From Pollutibacter sp044353505 (GTDB taxonomy: Bacteria; Bacteroidota; Bacteroidia; Chitinophagales; Chitinophagaceae), in NCBI GenBank assembly GCA_044353505.1, contig JBILBU010000001.1, positions 103,924 through 167,923 on the forward strand: a stretch of 64,000 nt of DNA. Reading direction: 5' to 3'. The notes below the pieces were generated by a model. The model worked only from the letters and a program-made list of their open reading frames with translations, was not told where the DNA came from and ran no database searches. The position numbers and the translations under genes are program-made. Positions 8,678 to 17,258 of this stretch are shown in pieces (position 1 is the first letter of the stretch; each line of letters begins with the position of its first letter).

Positions 8678-9733
8678 ATGGGCATCGTATTTGGGATTAT
8701 ATTTCACTTTATTGGAGGCATTGCATCTGGAAGTTTTTATATGCCCTTTAGCAAAGTAAAAGGATGGAAATGGGAAAGCTATTGGATCACAGGCGGAATA
8801 TTTTCTTGGCTTATCGTTCCACCATTGGCAGCTTGGCTGACCCTGCCTGGATTTAGTGAAATTATTGCAACAACTGATACATCAGTTTTGCTGTTTACCT
8901 ATGCAATGGGACTACTTTGGGGGATAGGTGGACTCACTTACGGGCTTGGTGTGAGATACCTGGGAATGTCACTCGGCAATTCTGTAGTTCTTGGATTCTG
9001 TTCCGCCTTTGGCGCCTTGCTTCCATCTTTGTATTACAACATCAACCCACAAGAAGGAAAAACAAGTTTCAATCAACTCTTATCAACTACAGGCGGGCAG
9101 CTTGTTCTGCTGGGTGTGCTGGTTTGCTTAGTGGGTATTTTTATTTCTGGCAGAGCTGGAATGATGAAAGAGAAAGAACTGACTGAAGACAAGAAAAAGG
9201 AAACTGTAAAAGAATTTAACCTGAATAAGGGCCTCTTGGTAGCCATCATCTCTGGCATACTCAGTGCTTGCTTTAATTTTGGCATAGAGGCAGGTAAGCC
9301 GATGGCAGAAACTGCTGTTTCCATGAACCTAAACCCGCTGTTTCAAAACAATGTAACCTATGTTGTACTGCTATGGGGTGGACTTACCACAAACCTACTA
9401 TGGTGCCTCATGCTCAATGCCAAGAATAAATCGTTTGGCGATTATACAAACCCCAATAACCCTTTATTTAAAAACTACCTTTTTTCTGCCCTCGCAGGAA
9501 CCACTTGGTTCCTGCAGTTTTTCTTCTATGGCATGGGCGAAAGTAAACTGGGAAATGGGGCAAGCTCCTGGATTCTGCATATGGCATTTATTATTCTGGT
9601 ATCCAACCTCTGGGGAATAGCCCTTAAAGAATGGAAAGGAACATCAAATAAAACCATTCGAACCATTACAATCGGTATCATAACAATCATCGCGTCTGTG
9701 ATCATCGTTGGTATTGGCAATTCGCTTAACTAA
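8678..9733 (+). CDS. rhaT: L-rhamnose/H+ symporter
   Basis: This 351-residue, ten-segment membrane protein opens with GIASGSFYMPFSKVKGWKWE and continues ITGGIFSWLIVPPLAAW and GLTYGLGVRYLGMSLGNSV, closely following RhaT of the DMT superfamily. It imports L-rhamnose (and perhaps L-lyxose or mannose) with protons across the inner membrane. It is the first gene of a rhamnose operon: the aldolase/dehydrogenase follows 83 bp later, then isomerase and kinase. The polar stretch at about residues 165-180 (KEKELTEDKKKE) is the central cytoplasmic loop. No dedicated regulator (RhaR/RhaS-like) is adjacent. Confidence 0.93.
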   Translation: MGIVFGIIFHFIGGIASGSFYMPFSKVKGWKWESYWITGGIFSWLIVPPLAAWLTLPGFSEIIATTDTSVLLFTYAMGLLWGIGGLTYGLGVRYLGMSLGNSVVLGFCSAFGALLPSLYYNINPQEGKTSFNQLLSTTGGQLVLLGVLVCLVGIFISGRAGMMKEKELTEDKKKETVKEFNLNKGLLVAIISGILSACFNFGIEAGKPMAETAVSMNLNPLFQNNVTYVVLLWGGLTTNLLWCLMLNAKNKSFGDYTNPNNPLFKNYLFSALAGTTWFLQFFFYGMGESKLGNGASSWILHMAFIILVSNLWGIALKEWKGTSNKTIRTITIGIITIIASVIIVGIGNSLN

Positions 9734-9816
9734 CAGTTCCCTAAGCTTTGCCAACTCTATCAATATTGTTTTACTTTTACCCAACTTTTCAATAACCAAT
9801 AATCGACAAGCTCGCA

Positions 9817-11922
9817 ATGAACTACAAACACGTTTCTTACCTCTGGAATGAATCTGAAGCAAAAAAAATCGAACATGATGAGGTAGCCCTCTTGATCTAT
9901 AGATCAAATCTTTTAGGTGCCGACCTAAGACTCACCAATTATGGTGGTGGTAACACTTCATGTAAAGTGATTTCAAAAGACCCCTTGACCGGAACAGAAA
10001 CAGAAGTGATGTGGGTAAAAGGATCTGGTGGAGATCTTGGAACATTGAAGAAAAGTGGACTTGCCGCTTTATATGTGGACAGACTCCGAAGCCTTACCAA
10101 TGTATACCGTGGTATAGCACACGAAGATGAAATGGTAGAGCTTTTTAACCATTGTATATTTGACTTAAGCTCTAAAGCACCTTCCATCGATACCCCGCTG
10201 CATGGGTTTCTTCCGTTTAAACATATCGACCATCTCCACCCAGATGCTGCAATTGCCATTGCCGCTTCTAAAGACGGAGAAAAAATTACAAAAGAACTTT
10301 TTAAGGGAACAATTGGTTGGGTAGGTTGGCAAAAACCTGGATTTGACCTAGGTCTTCAATTAAAAAACTGTCTAGACGAAAATCCTGGAATCCGTGGAAT
10401 CATGCTAGGCTCACATGGATTGTTCACTTGGGGCAACACCGCGTATGAGAGCTATATCAATACACTAGAAGTGATAGAGCAATGTGCAGAATATCTTGAA
10501 TCTAATATTGGCAAAAAATCACCTGTGTTTGGCGGTACCAAAATATCAGCTGAATCACCAGAGAAAAGAAAAGAACAAGCTGCTATACTTGCACCTGTAT
10601 TGCGCGGACTCTGTTCAACGCATACACGTATGATTGGTCACTTCACCGATGATGCGCGCGTATTGGAGTTCATCAATTCAAATGACCTCAATCGTTTAGC
10701 TCCTCTGGGAACAAGTTGTCCTGATCATTTTCTTAGAACAAAGATCAGCCCACTTGTTTTACCACTTCAACCTCTTGAAGATCTCAATGATGCAAAAGCA
10801 ATAAAGGCAAAACTAGAAACTTCATTTTCTGCATATCGAAATATGTATGCCGAATATTATAACACATGCAAACATCCAAATAGTCCTGCTATCCGTGACG
10901 CCAACCCCGTTGTTCTTCTCTACCCAGGCATAGGCATGTTTACCTTTGCAAAAGACAAACAAACTGCAAGAGTAGCTTCCGAGTTCTATATCAATGCAAT
11001 CAATGTGATGAAAGGTGCCGAAGCGATTTCAACATACACATCCCTACCAAGACAAGAAGCATTCAATATTGAGTATTGGCTGCTTGAAGAAGCAAAGCTT
11101 CAGCGCATGCCAAAGCCAAAAGCTTTAACAGGAAAAATTGCATTGGTTACCGGAAGTGCTGGTGGAATAGGAAAAGCCATTGCAAAGAAATTTGCTGAAG
11201 AAGGTGCATGCGTAATACTCAATGATAATGATGAAGGCAGGCTAGCAGCGGGTGCTATTGAATTTGAAGCCAAATTCAGCAAGGATACATTTACCACAGC
11301 CGTTATTGATGTTACTAAAAAAGATACCATAGATAAGGCTTTTGCTCATGCTGCGCTGTATTTTGGTGGGATAGATATTGTTGTCAATAACGCTGGCATA
11401 TCGATTTCAAAACCATTGGAAGAACATTCAGAACAGGACTGGGATCTGTTGTATGACATTCTTGTAAAAGGACAGTTCCTGATCACACAAGCTGGTGTGA
11501 AGACCATGAGAAAGCAAGGTGTTGGTGGAGATGTGATCAACATCGTGAGCAAGAATGCACTCGTAAGTGGTCCAAATAACGCTGGATATGGTTCTGCAAA
11601 AGCTGCACAACTTCACCTAAGCAGACTCAATGCAGCAGAGTTAGGGGGCGACAAAATAAGGGTCAATACCGTAAATCCTGATGCAGTGATCAGTGACAGT
11701 AAAATATGGGCAGGAGCATGGGCAGAAGGTCGCGCAAAGGCATACGGCATCACTGTTGAAGAGCTGCCTTCCTTCTATGCAAAACGCACTTTACTCAATG
11801 AGATTATTCTTCCTGATGATATTGCCAATGCATGCTTTGCACTTACTGGCGGCTTGCTGAATAAATCAACTGGAAATGTAATCAATGTTGATGGTGGAGT
11901 AGCTGCAGGATTTGTGAGATAA
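9817..11922 (+). CDS. rhaD: bifunctional rhamnulose-1-phosphate aldolase / lactaldehyde dehydrogenase (class II aldolase-SDR fusion)
   Basis: This 701-residue fusion has two parts. Residues 1 to about 420 form a class II aldolase/adducin domain with zinc-ligand-type motifs (DTPLHGFLPFKHIDHLHPD, MLGSHGLFTWG). From about 440 a short-chain dehydrogenase begins (KIALVTGSAGGIGKAIAKKF), with NNAGIS and YGSAKAAQ (catalytic Tyr-x3-Lys). Fused enzymes of this kind cleave rhamnulose-1-phosphate to DHAP and L-lactaldehyde and oxidise the aldehyde with NAD+ to lactate. It sits between rhaT and the isomerase in one operon, 37 bp before the next gene. The fused type has been given various gene names (for example rhaEW), so the symbol is provisional. 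Confidence 0.92.
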   Translation: MNYKHVSYLWNESEAKKIEHDEVALLIYRSNLLGADLRLTNYGGGNTSCKVISKDPLTGTETEVMWVKGSGGDLGTLKKSGLAALYVDRLRSLTNVYRGIAHEDEMVELFNHCIFDLSSKAPSIDTPLHGFLPFKHIDHLHPDAAIAIAASKDGEKITKELFKGTIGWVGWQKPGFDLGLQLKNCLDENPGIRGIMLGSHGLFTWGNTAYESYINTLEVIEQCAEYLESNIGKKSPVFGGTKISAESPEKRKEQAAILAPVLRGLCSTHTRMIGHFTDDARVLEFINSNDLNRLAPLGTSCPDHFLRTKISPLVLPLQPLEDLNDAKAIKAKLETSFSAYRNMYAEYYNTCKHPNSPAIRDANPVVLLYPGIGMFTFAKDKQTARVASEFYINAINVMKGAEAISTYTSLPRQEAFNIEYWLLEEAKLQRMPKPKALTGKIALVTGSAGGIGKAIAKKFAEEGACVILNDNDEGRLAAGAIEFEAKFSKDTFTTAVIDVTKKDTIDKAFAHAALYFGGIDIVVNNAGISISKPLEEHSEQDWDLLYDILVKGQFLITQAGVKTMRKQGVGGDVINIVSKNALVSGPNNAGYGSAKAAQLHLSRLNAAELGGDKIRVNTVNPDAVISDSKIWAGAWAEGRAKAYGITVEELPSFYAKRTLLNEIILPDDIANACFALTGGLLNKSTGNVINVDGGVAAGFVR

Positions 11923-11959
11923 ATCAATCATAGTTTTTCAAAAGCGACAATAGAATTGA

Positions 11960-13234
11960 ATGCAGATCGAAAATGTTTTAATAGAAGAACATAATGATAG
12001 ATTGATCAGCAAGCACAGAGCAGACCTCAATCATCTTGCTTCTGATATTCAGAACATTGATTTCATCTTGGATAAGCTCCGTGCTTTTCAAATTGCCATT
12101 CCAAGCTGGGCACTTGGCACAGGAGGCACACGCTTTGGAAGATTCTCAGGGCTCGGTGAACCGGGAAGTCTGGAAGAAAAAATATCCGACGTAGGATTGC
12201 TGCACACACTCAACCGATCCAGTGGTGCAATTTCTTTGCATATTCCATGGGACATCCCTTCTAACTATAACAAAATAAAACAACTGGCATCAGCCCACGG
12301 ACTTCGATTTGATGCTGTTAATTCCAACACATTTCAAGATCAACCAGGTCAAGCGCTGAGCTACAAGTACGGCTCACTGCAGCATGTTGACAAAGCTGTT
12401 CGTAAGCAAGCGATCGAACATAATATTGAAGTCATCAAACATGGTGAACAGCTTGGCTCAAAAGCCCTTACAGTTTGGCTTTCGGACGGATCCTGTTTTC
12501 CTGGTCAGCTCAACTTCAAGAAGGCATTTAAAAACACCTTGGAGAGTTTAGAAGAAATATATTCTGCGTTGCCAGCAGACTGGAAAATGTTTATTGAATA
12601 CAAAGCATTTGAACCCAATTTCTATTCCATGACGGTAGGCGATTGGGGCCAATCCTATCTCTATGCCAGTAAGCTTGGCGCAAAAGCCAAAACACTGGTT
12701 GACCTCGGGCACCATCTTCCAAATGCAAATATTGAGCAGATTGTATCCATCCTGATGATGGAGAACAAGCTTGCAGGGTTCCACTTTAATGATTCAAAAT
12801 ATGGGGACGATGACCTTACTGTAGGAAGTATCAATCCATATCAACTGTTTCTCATATTCAATGAATTGGTGCAGGGAATGGACGACATGAATATGGATCA
12901 CGCAAATGATCTAGGATGGATGATTGATGCATCACACAATGTAAAAGACCCGCTGGAAGACCTCTTACAGTCTGTCGAGGCAATTAAAATTGCTTACGCA
13001 CAATCACTACTTATCAATAGAACACAACTTGAAAAGTCACAAGAAATCAACGACGTAGCCAGAGCACAAGAAATACTTCAACACGCATACCGAACAGACG
13101 TTAGGCCATTGGTTGCCGAAGCAAGGCTCAGGGCTGGTGGTGCATTAAATCCAATTCAACTTTTCAGACAGGCTGAGATCAGAAATAAGCTCATCATGCA
13201 GCGTGGTTCAGCAAGAAAAGCAACCGGTTTATGA
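11960..13234 (+). CDS. rhaI: L-rhamnose isomerase (RhaI type, Pseudomonas-like)
   Basis: This 424-residue cytoplasmic protein is a TIM-barrel sugar isomerase. It converts L-rhamnose to L-rhamnulose using divalent metal. Diagnostic stretches are the N-terminal AIPSWALGTGGTRFGRF, SLHIPWDIPSN, the metal-site region VDLGHHLPNANIEQI and GFHFNDSKYGDDDLTVGSI. This is the compact isomerase that is distantly related to classical RhaA and to xylose isomerases. It overlaps the following kinase by 4 bp (ATGA), indicating translational coupling. Position in the operon matches the pathway order uptake, isomerisation, phosphorylation, cleavage. Confidence 0.93.
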   Translation: MQIENVLIEEHNDRLISKHRADLNHLASDIQNIDFILDKLRAFQIAIPSWALGTGGTRFGRFSGLGEPGSLEEKISDVGLLHTLNRSSGAISLHIPWDIPSNYNKIKQLASAHGLRFDAVNSNTFQDQPGQALSYKYGSLQHVDKAVRKQAIEHNIEVIKHGEQLGSKALTVWLSDGSCFPGQLNFKKAFKNTLESLEEIYSALPADWKMFIEYKAFEPNFYSMTVGDWGQSYLYASKLGAKAKTLVDLGHHLPNANIEQIVSILMMENKLAGFHFNDSKYGDDDLTVGSINPYQLFLIFNELVQGMDDMNMDHANDLGWMIDASHNVKDPLEDLLQSVEAIKIAYAQSLLINRTQLEKSQEINDVARAQEILQHAYRTDVRPLVAEARLRAGGALNPIQLFRQAEIRNKLIMQRGSARKATGL

Positions 13235-14544
13235 AAAATCAACCCGCCATAATGGTTTTTGATATTGGTAAAACAAATAAAAAATCAATTGTATTTGATG
13301 AGGCCTACAATATCCTGCTTGAAGAGGTTACATCATTTGAAGAACTACAAGATGAAGATGGCTTTCCTTGTGATGACCTAAACGCCATCAGCGCATGGAT
13401 GATCAGTACAACAGAAAAACTCATTCACGATGACCGATTTGATATAAAGTCGATGAACTTTTCAGGTTATGGTGCAAGCTTTGTACATATCGGAGAAGAC
13501 CTTAAACCAGTTACCCCATTATACAATTATCTGAAACCATTTCCGGAAGATCTAAGGACAAGATTTGTCGAGCAATATGGCCCACTCGAAAAACTTCTGG
13601 TTGAGACCGCATCCCCTTTCATGGGCAACCTCAACTCGGCCCTCCAATTGTATCGAATAAAACATCAGCAACCTGCTGTGTATGAAAAGATAAAATACAC
13701 CATGCACTTGCCTCAATATCTTTCGTTTGTATTTACAGGAAAAGCTGTCTCTGACATCACTTCAATTGGATGCCACACCCTGCTGTGGAATTTCAACAAC
13801 AACAGATATCACGACTGGGTTATGGAAGAGGGCATTGACAGTAAACTCGCCCCCATTCAATCTACAAGTTCCACCACAGAAGTTGAATGTTTTAAAAAGA
13901 AAATACAGATTGGGATAGGTATACATGACAGCTCTGCTTCGTTAATACCCTATACCCGCTCTCAAGAAAAACCCTTTGCGTTAATTTCCACAGGAACCTG
14001 GTGCATTACACTGAATCCCTTCAATCAACATTTACTTACACTGGAGGAGCTGAACAACAACTGTCTGTGCTACATGCAACATATTGGAAAGCAAGTAAAA
14101 GCTGCCCAGCTTTTTGCGGGCAATACCCATGAACTTGGAGTTGATAAAATTTCAAAGCAATTTGGTGTTGATGAAAAGTTTTGTAAAAAAATAAGCTATA
14201 ACAGTTCATTACTTGATACTCAAGATGTGAGAAAAAAAATAATACTCGCACAAAAGGATGAGAACAACTTCAGAGAATCTGTTTTTTTAGATACAGCACT
14301 TGATATGTTTTCAAATGAGACAGAGGCCTATCATTTTTTGGTTGCTGAAATCGTACAACAACAAAAGTTTTCCTCTGGATTGGTAATCGAAAACACAAAA
14401 ATTGACAAAATCTGTGTTGATGGAGGATTTGGAAAAAATGATGTGTATATGAAGCTGCTGTCAGAGGCTTTTCCAAAACATGAAGTTGTATCTGCCTCAG
14501 TTGCACAGGCAAGCAGCATTGGAGCTGCAATGGTGATTAGCTAA
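13231..14544 (+). CDS. FGGY-family carbohydrate kinase, probable rhamnulokinase
   Basis: This 437-residue kinase has the ATPase-fold phosphate-1 loop near the start (MVFDIGKTNKKSIVFD), the acceptor region YGASFVHIGEDLKPVTPLYNY, ISTGTWCITLNPFN, and the C-terminal adenosine motif VDGGFGKNDVYMKLLSEAF. It is shorter than E. coli RhaB (about 490) but has the same order of motifs. Given its overlap with the isomerase and its place as the last gene of the rhamnose operon, it most likely phosphorylates L-rhamnulose at C1. Substrate is taken from context; FGGY kinases cannot be assigned from motifs alone. Confidence 0.82.
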   Translation: MKNQPAIMVFDIGKTNKKSIVFDEAYNILLEEVTSFEELQDEDGFPCDDLNAISAWMISTTEKLIHDDRFDIKSMNFSGYGASFVHIGEDLKPVTPLYNYLKPFPEDLRTRFVEQYGPLEKLLVETASPFMGNLNSALQLYRIKHQQPAVYEKIKYTMHLPQYLSFVFTGKAVSDITSIGCHTLLWNFNNNRYHDWVMEEGIDSKLAPIQSTSSTTEVECFKKKIQIGIGIHDSSASLIPYTRSQEKPFALISTGTWCITLNPFNQHLLTLEELNNNCLCYMQHIGKQVKAAQLFAGNTHELGVDKISKQFGVDEKFCKKISYNSSLLDTQDVRKKIILAQKDENNFRESVFLDTALDMFSNETEAYHFLVAEIVQQQKFSSGLVIENTKIDKICVDGGFGKNDVYMKLLSEAFPKHEVVSASVAQASSIGAAMVIS

Positions 14545-14613
14545 GGGAGGTTTAGGGAGGTTGATGTTTAAAAGGTTCTCAACCTGAATGACTTAGAGAC
14601 AGCGCCAACTCAA

Positions 14614-15534
14614 CTACCAGGTTCTTTTCTCCAAAAACTTTTCTAACTCAGCACGAGTAATTTGGGGCTCCTTGGGGTGCTGCTTAATCCATTCTAAAAA
14701 TGAAGTCTTGATCTCTTCAGACCACTGACTATCAATCTGCCCGGCATTATATCTCCCCGACTTCAACATGTCTTTTGAAAAACGATCTCTTACAGAAATA
14801 AACTCTGCAGTAGCAATTACATGCTCTGCAAGATGTGCTGGAATAAATAGAACACCCTCCCTTTCTGAAATCACAAGATCCCCCGGCATAACAACTGCTC
14901 CGCCAATACGGATAGGTGTGTTCAATCCTCCCAATACTACTTGTTCAAGAAATGATGGATGGAAATCACGAACAAATGCATTGAATCCGGGAATTTTTGC
15001 CAAGCCCGAAAGGTCTCTTGCAGCCCCGTCAAATATCACACCCGTTCCCGTCTTGTTAAAAATAGAAGTTCCAAGATTATCGCCAATCAAGGTTCCCTGT
15101 GCAATTTTCCCGAATGCCTCAGCAACATACACATCCCCTTTCTGCAAGAGCTCAATGGGCCAAGCATTTGTATTGCCTTTTCTACCATCACGTTTTCCTC
15201 TTTCTTTGATTTGCAACTCTAAGTCCGGGCGAGAGGGAATAAATCTGGCAGTTACAGCCCTTCCAACTACAGGAACATCATCATGAACCATTTTCCAGTT
15301 GCCTTCAAATTGATTCTTATATCCCTCGTTATTTAATATCTGCCAGGCTTCTTCGATACCAATTTGCTTTGCCCTTTCAATCAGTGCATCACTGACCTTA
15401 GGTCTTCCATCAGAAAATCTTTCTCCCTTCCAGCTTTCAGTAAGATAGATGAGTTCTTCCTTTGAAATTGCCTGCGAAAAAGAACAAAATTGTACTATCA
15501 AAAAAGAAAATAAAAGAATGCAATGTTTACACAT
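14614..15534 (-). CDS. exported RraA-family protein (HMG-aldolase-like)
   Basis: This 306-residue protein has a Sec signal peptide (cleavage after FCSFSQ, about residue 20). An alpha-helical N-terminal segment follows, then an RraA fold with GDNLGTSIFNKTGTGVIFDGAARDL (the D-G-A-x-R-D substrate and metal signature) and VVMPGDLVISEREGVLFIP. RraA-fold enzymes include 4-hydroxy-4-methyl-2-oxoglutarate/4-carboxy-4-hydroxy-2-oxoadipate aldolases and oxaloacetate decarboxylases, which act on 2-oxo acids. The usual Asp of the VxxD segment is replaced (VISEREG). It is the last gene of a four-gene minus-strand run, 16 bp after the PLP enzyme. The position suggests it cleaves the 2-oxo acid made by its neighbours. 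The periplasmic location is inferred from the signal. Confidence 0.82.
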   Translation of the reverse strand: MCKHCILLFSFLIVQFCSFSQAISKEELIYLTESWKGERFSDGRPKVSDALIERAKQIGIEEAWQILNNEGYKNQFEGNWKMVHDDVPVVGRAVTARFIPSRPDLELQIKERGKRDGRKGNTNAWPIELLQKGDVYVAEAFGKIAQGTLIGDNLGTSIFNKTGTGVIFDGAARDLSGLAKIPGFNAFVRDFHPSFLEQVVLGGLNTPIRIGGAVVMPGDLVISEREGVLFIPAHLAEHVIATAEFISVRDRFSKDMLKSGRYNAGQIDSQWSEEIKTSFLEWIKQHPKEPQITRAELEKFLEKRTW

Positions 15535-15550
15535 AATCAGTTGTTGAATA

Positions 15551-16768
15551 CTATACGGTTGCGTTTAGAAATACTTCTTTCAATCTTGCTGCAACAATTT
15601 TATCTTCGCCCTCTTGTAAGCACCAAGCGGTTACACCAAGATTCTCACCACCACCGGTAACTTCTATTGAAGGTTTGCCGTTTCTAAGTTCTGCTTTGAT
15701 TTCATCTCCATTCTTTTTGAATTTTGACTTATCCCAGGTAATAGTCAGTGTAGGTGTAACATTTCCAAGAACCGGGTGAAAAACACTTGTTTTTACACCA
15801 TCAACTTCTTGAACAGCTTGAATAATCCTGTCTATACGTTGTTGGAACTTAGCATATTCTGCCTTGTGGTCGATACTAGCGAACGCTTCCAAGGCAACAT
15901 ACATACCTAGGATCTCTTCCTTGTTAACTTTCATGCCGCGTCCGATGGTTTCCCCACGGGGAGGCATAGATAGCCTAGCTGCTGCAATAATTTCTTTTTT
16001 GCCCATCAATATGCCAGCACTCTGTGGCCCCCTCAATGCTTTACCACCAGAGATGGCAACAAAATCAAATCCCATATCATTGAATCTCCAGAGATTTTCA
16101 ACTGGAGGTACATCAGCTGCTATATCAATGGTTGTGGGGATGCCATATTTTTTTCCAATGGCTACCCACTCCTCATGCTTGATTAAGCCACTATCAGCAC
16201 TGATGTGCAGAAAGTGCATAGAAGCAGTATTCGGATTGATCGCTTTGATAAGTTGATCTACTGTTTCAATAATAACCATCTTAACACCGGTATTGGTCAA
16301 GGCCTGATTGTAAGCAATGCCGTGCGCCTTTTGACAGATTACTTCGGTTTTCATTCCAGTACCCTCAAGCTTTGGCAATTGCCTTACCTTATTCGGATCC
16401 ATTCCGGTAAGGATGCCCGCCATGCCAAGTGTCAACGCAGCAAATGCACCACTTGTTACAACGGCAGCTTCAGCATGTGTGATCTGGGCGATGCGCTCAC
16501 CAACCTTATCCTGCAGTTCATCCAGGATGCAAAATTTATCTGCGGAATACTTAATGGCTTCAACCGTTTCTGGTCGCATTAGCGTTGCAGTCATCGAGGT
16601 GTATGTTCCTGCAGCATTGATGAATGTTCTTACACCAAGCTCTTTAAACAAGTCTCTTTTGGCAACTTGCGCGAGTGGAGATGCCTGAATAGAACCCATA
16701 TCAGACAATAAGGCTGTGCCAGCAACTGGAGTAACAGATAGGTACTTGAGGAGGTCTCTGCGTTTCAT
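15551..16768 (-). CDS. exported SelA-like PLP-dependent enzyme (putative ammonia-lyase)
   Basis: This 405-residue fold-type I PLP protein resembles the 'selA-related' group that includes D-glucosaminate-6-phosphate ammonia-lyase. Visible landmarks are FINAAGTYTSMTATLMRPE, the phosphate-binding AAVVTSGAFAALTLGMAGIL, the cofactor Asp in TTIDIAADVPP (Asp215), and the Schiff-base lysine in FVAISGGKALRGPQSAG (Lys243). It begins MKRRDLLKYL with a hydrophobic stretch to about residue 30, a plausible Tat signal that would allow export after PLP loading. It is co-transcribed with RidA 9 bp upstream, which fits a beta-eliminating enzyme that releases enamines. Substrate unknown. Confidence 0.8.
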   Translation of the reverse strand: MKRRDLLKYLSVTPVAGTALLSDMGSIQASPLAQVAKRDLFKELGVRTFINAAGTYTSMTATLMRPETVEAIKYSADKFCILDELQDKVGERIAQITHAEAAVVTSGAFAALTLGMAGILTGMDPNKVRQLPKLEGTGMKTEVICQKAHGIAYNQALTNTGVKMVIIETVDQLIKAINPNTASMHFLHISADSGLIKHEEWVAIGKKYGIPTTIDIAADVPPVENLWRFNDMGFDFVAISGGKALRGPQSAGILMGKKEIIAAARLSMPPRGETIGRGMKVNKEEILGMYVALEAFASIDHKAEYAKFQQRIDRIIQAVQEVDGVKTSVFHPVLGNVTPTLTITWDKSKFKKNGDEIKAELRNGKPSIEVTGGGENLGVTAWCLQEGEDKIVAARLKEVFLNATV

Positions 16769-16777
16769 ATATTTTAT

Positions 16778-17251
16778 TTATTTCTTACCTGCAATTGCAA
16801 TACAATCCATTTCAACAAGGGAATTGCCTGGAACACCTCCGTAAGTTGCAACAGTAGTGCGTACAGGAGGCTTGGGACCAAACCGGCCTTTATACACTTC
16901 ATTCATTCCTTTATAATCTGCAAGATCAGCAAGGTAAACATTCACTTTTAATACTTTGTCCATTGATGATCCTGCACGGATCAATTCAGACTCAAGCTCC
17001 TTCAAAACGTGATCGGTATGGGCCTTGATGTCCCCTTCGAAGTGAGCGCCTTTACCGGCAATAAAAACAAGACCTCCAAAAGTAGTCGAACCAGAAAACA
17101 AGGGAACATCATCTTGGGTAACAATATTGCTACACTCTTTTACTTCTTCTTCAACTTTTTCCCCTGCCTTGGCGATGGCAGCGATACCAGTCATTCCAAT
17201 TAAGGTGGCGAACATTTTTTTAAATGCTGATCTGCGTTGTTCTGTTTTCAT
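16778..17251 (-). CDS. exported RidA family enamine/imine deaminase
   Basis: This 157-residue protein consists of an N-terminal export signal (QRRSAFKKMFATLIG, Tat-like, ending near residue 29) and a complete RidA/YjgF/Rid domain. The active-site arginine (PPVRTTVATYGG, Arg131) and the conserved glutamate (SLVEMDCIAIAG, Glu147) are both present. RidA hydrolyses 2-aminoacrylate-type enamines and imines to 2-oxo acids and ammonia. Standard RidA is a cytoplasmic trimer of about 125 residues, so the added signal is notable. It lies 7 bp after the lactonase-RidA fusion and 9 bp before the PLP enzyme, making direct metabolic coupling very likely. Confidence 0.86.
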   Translation of the reverse strand: MKTEQRRSAFKKMFATLIGMTGIAAIAKAGEKVEEEVKECSNIVTQDDVPLFSGSTTFGGLVFIAGKGAHFEGDIKAHTDHVLKELESELIRAGSSMDKVLKVNVYLADLADYKGMNEVYKGRFGPKPPVRTTVATYGGVPGNSLVEMDCIAIAGKK

Positions 17252-17258
17252 TTTGGTT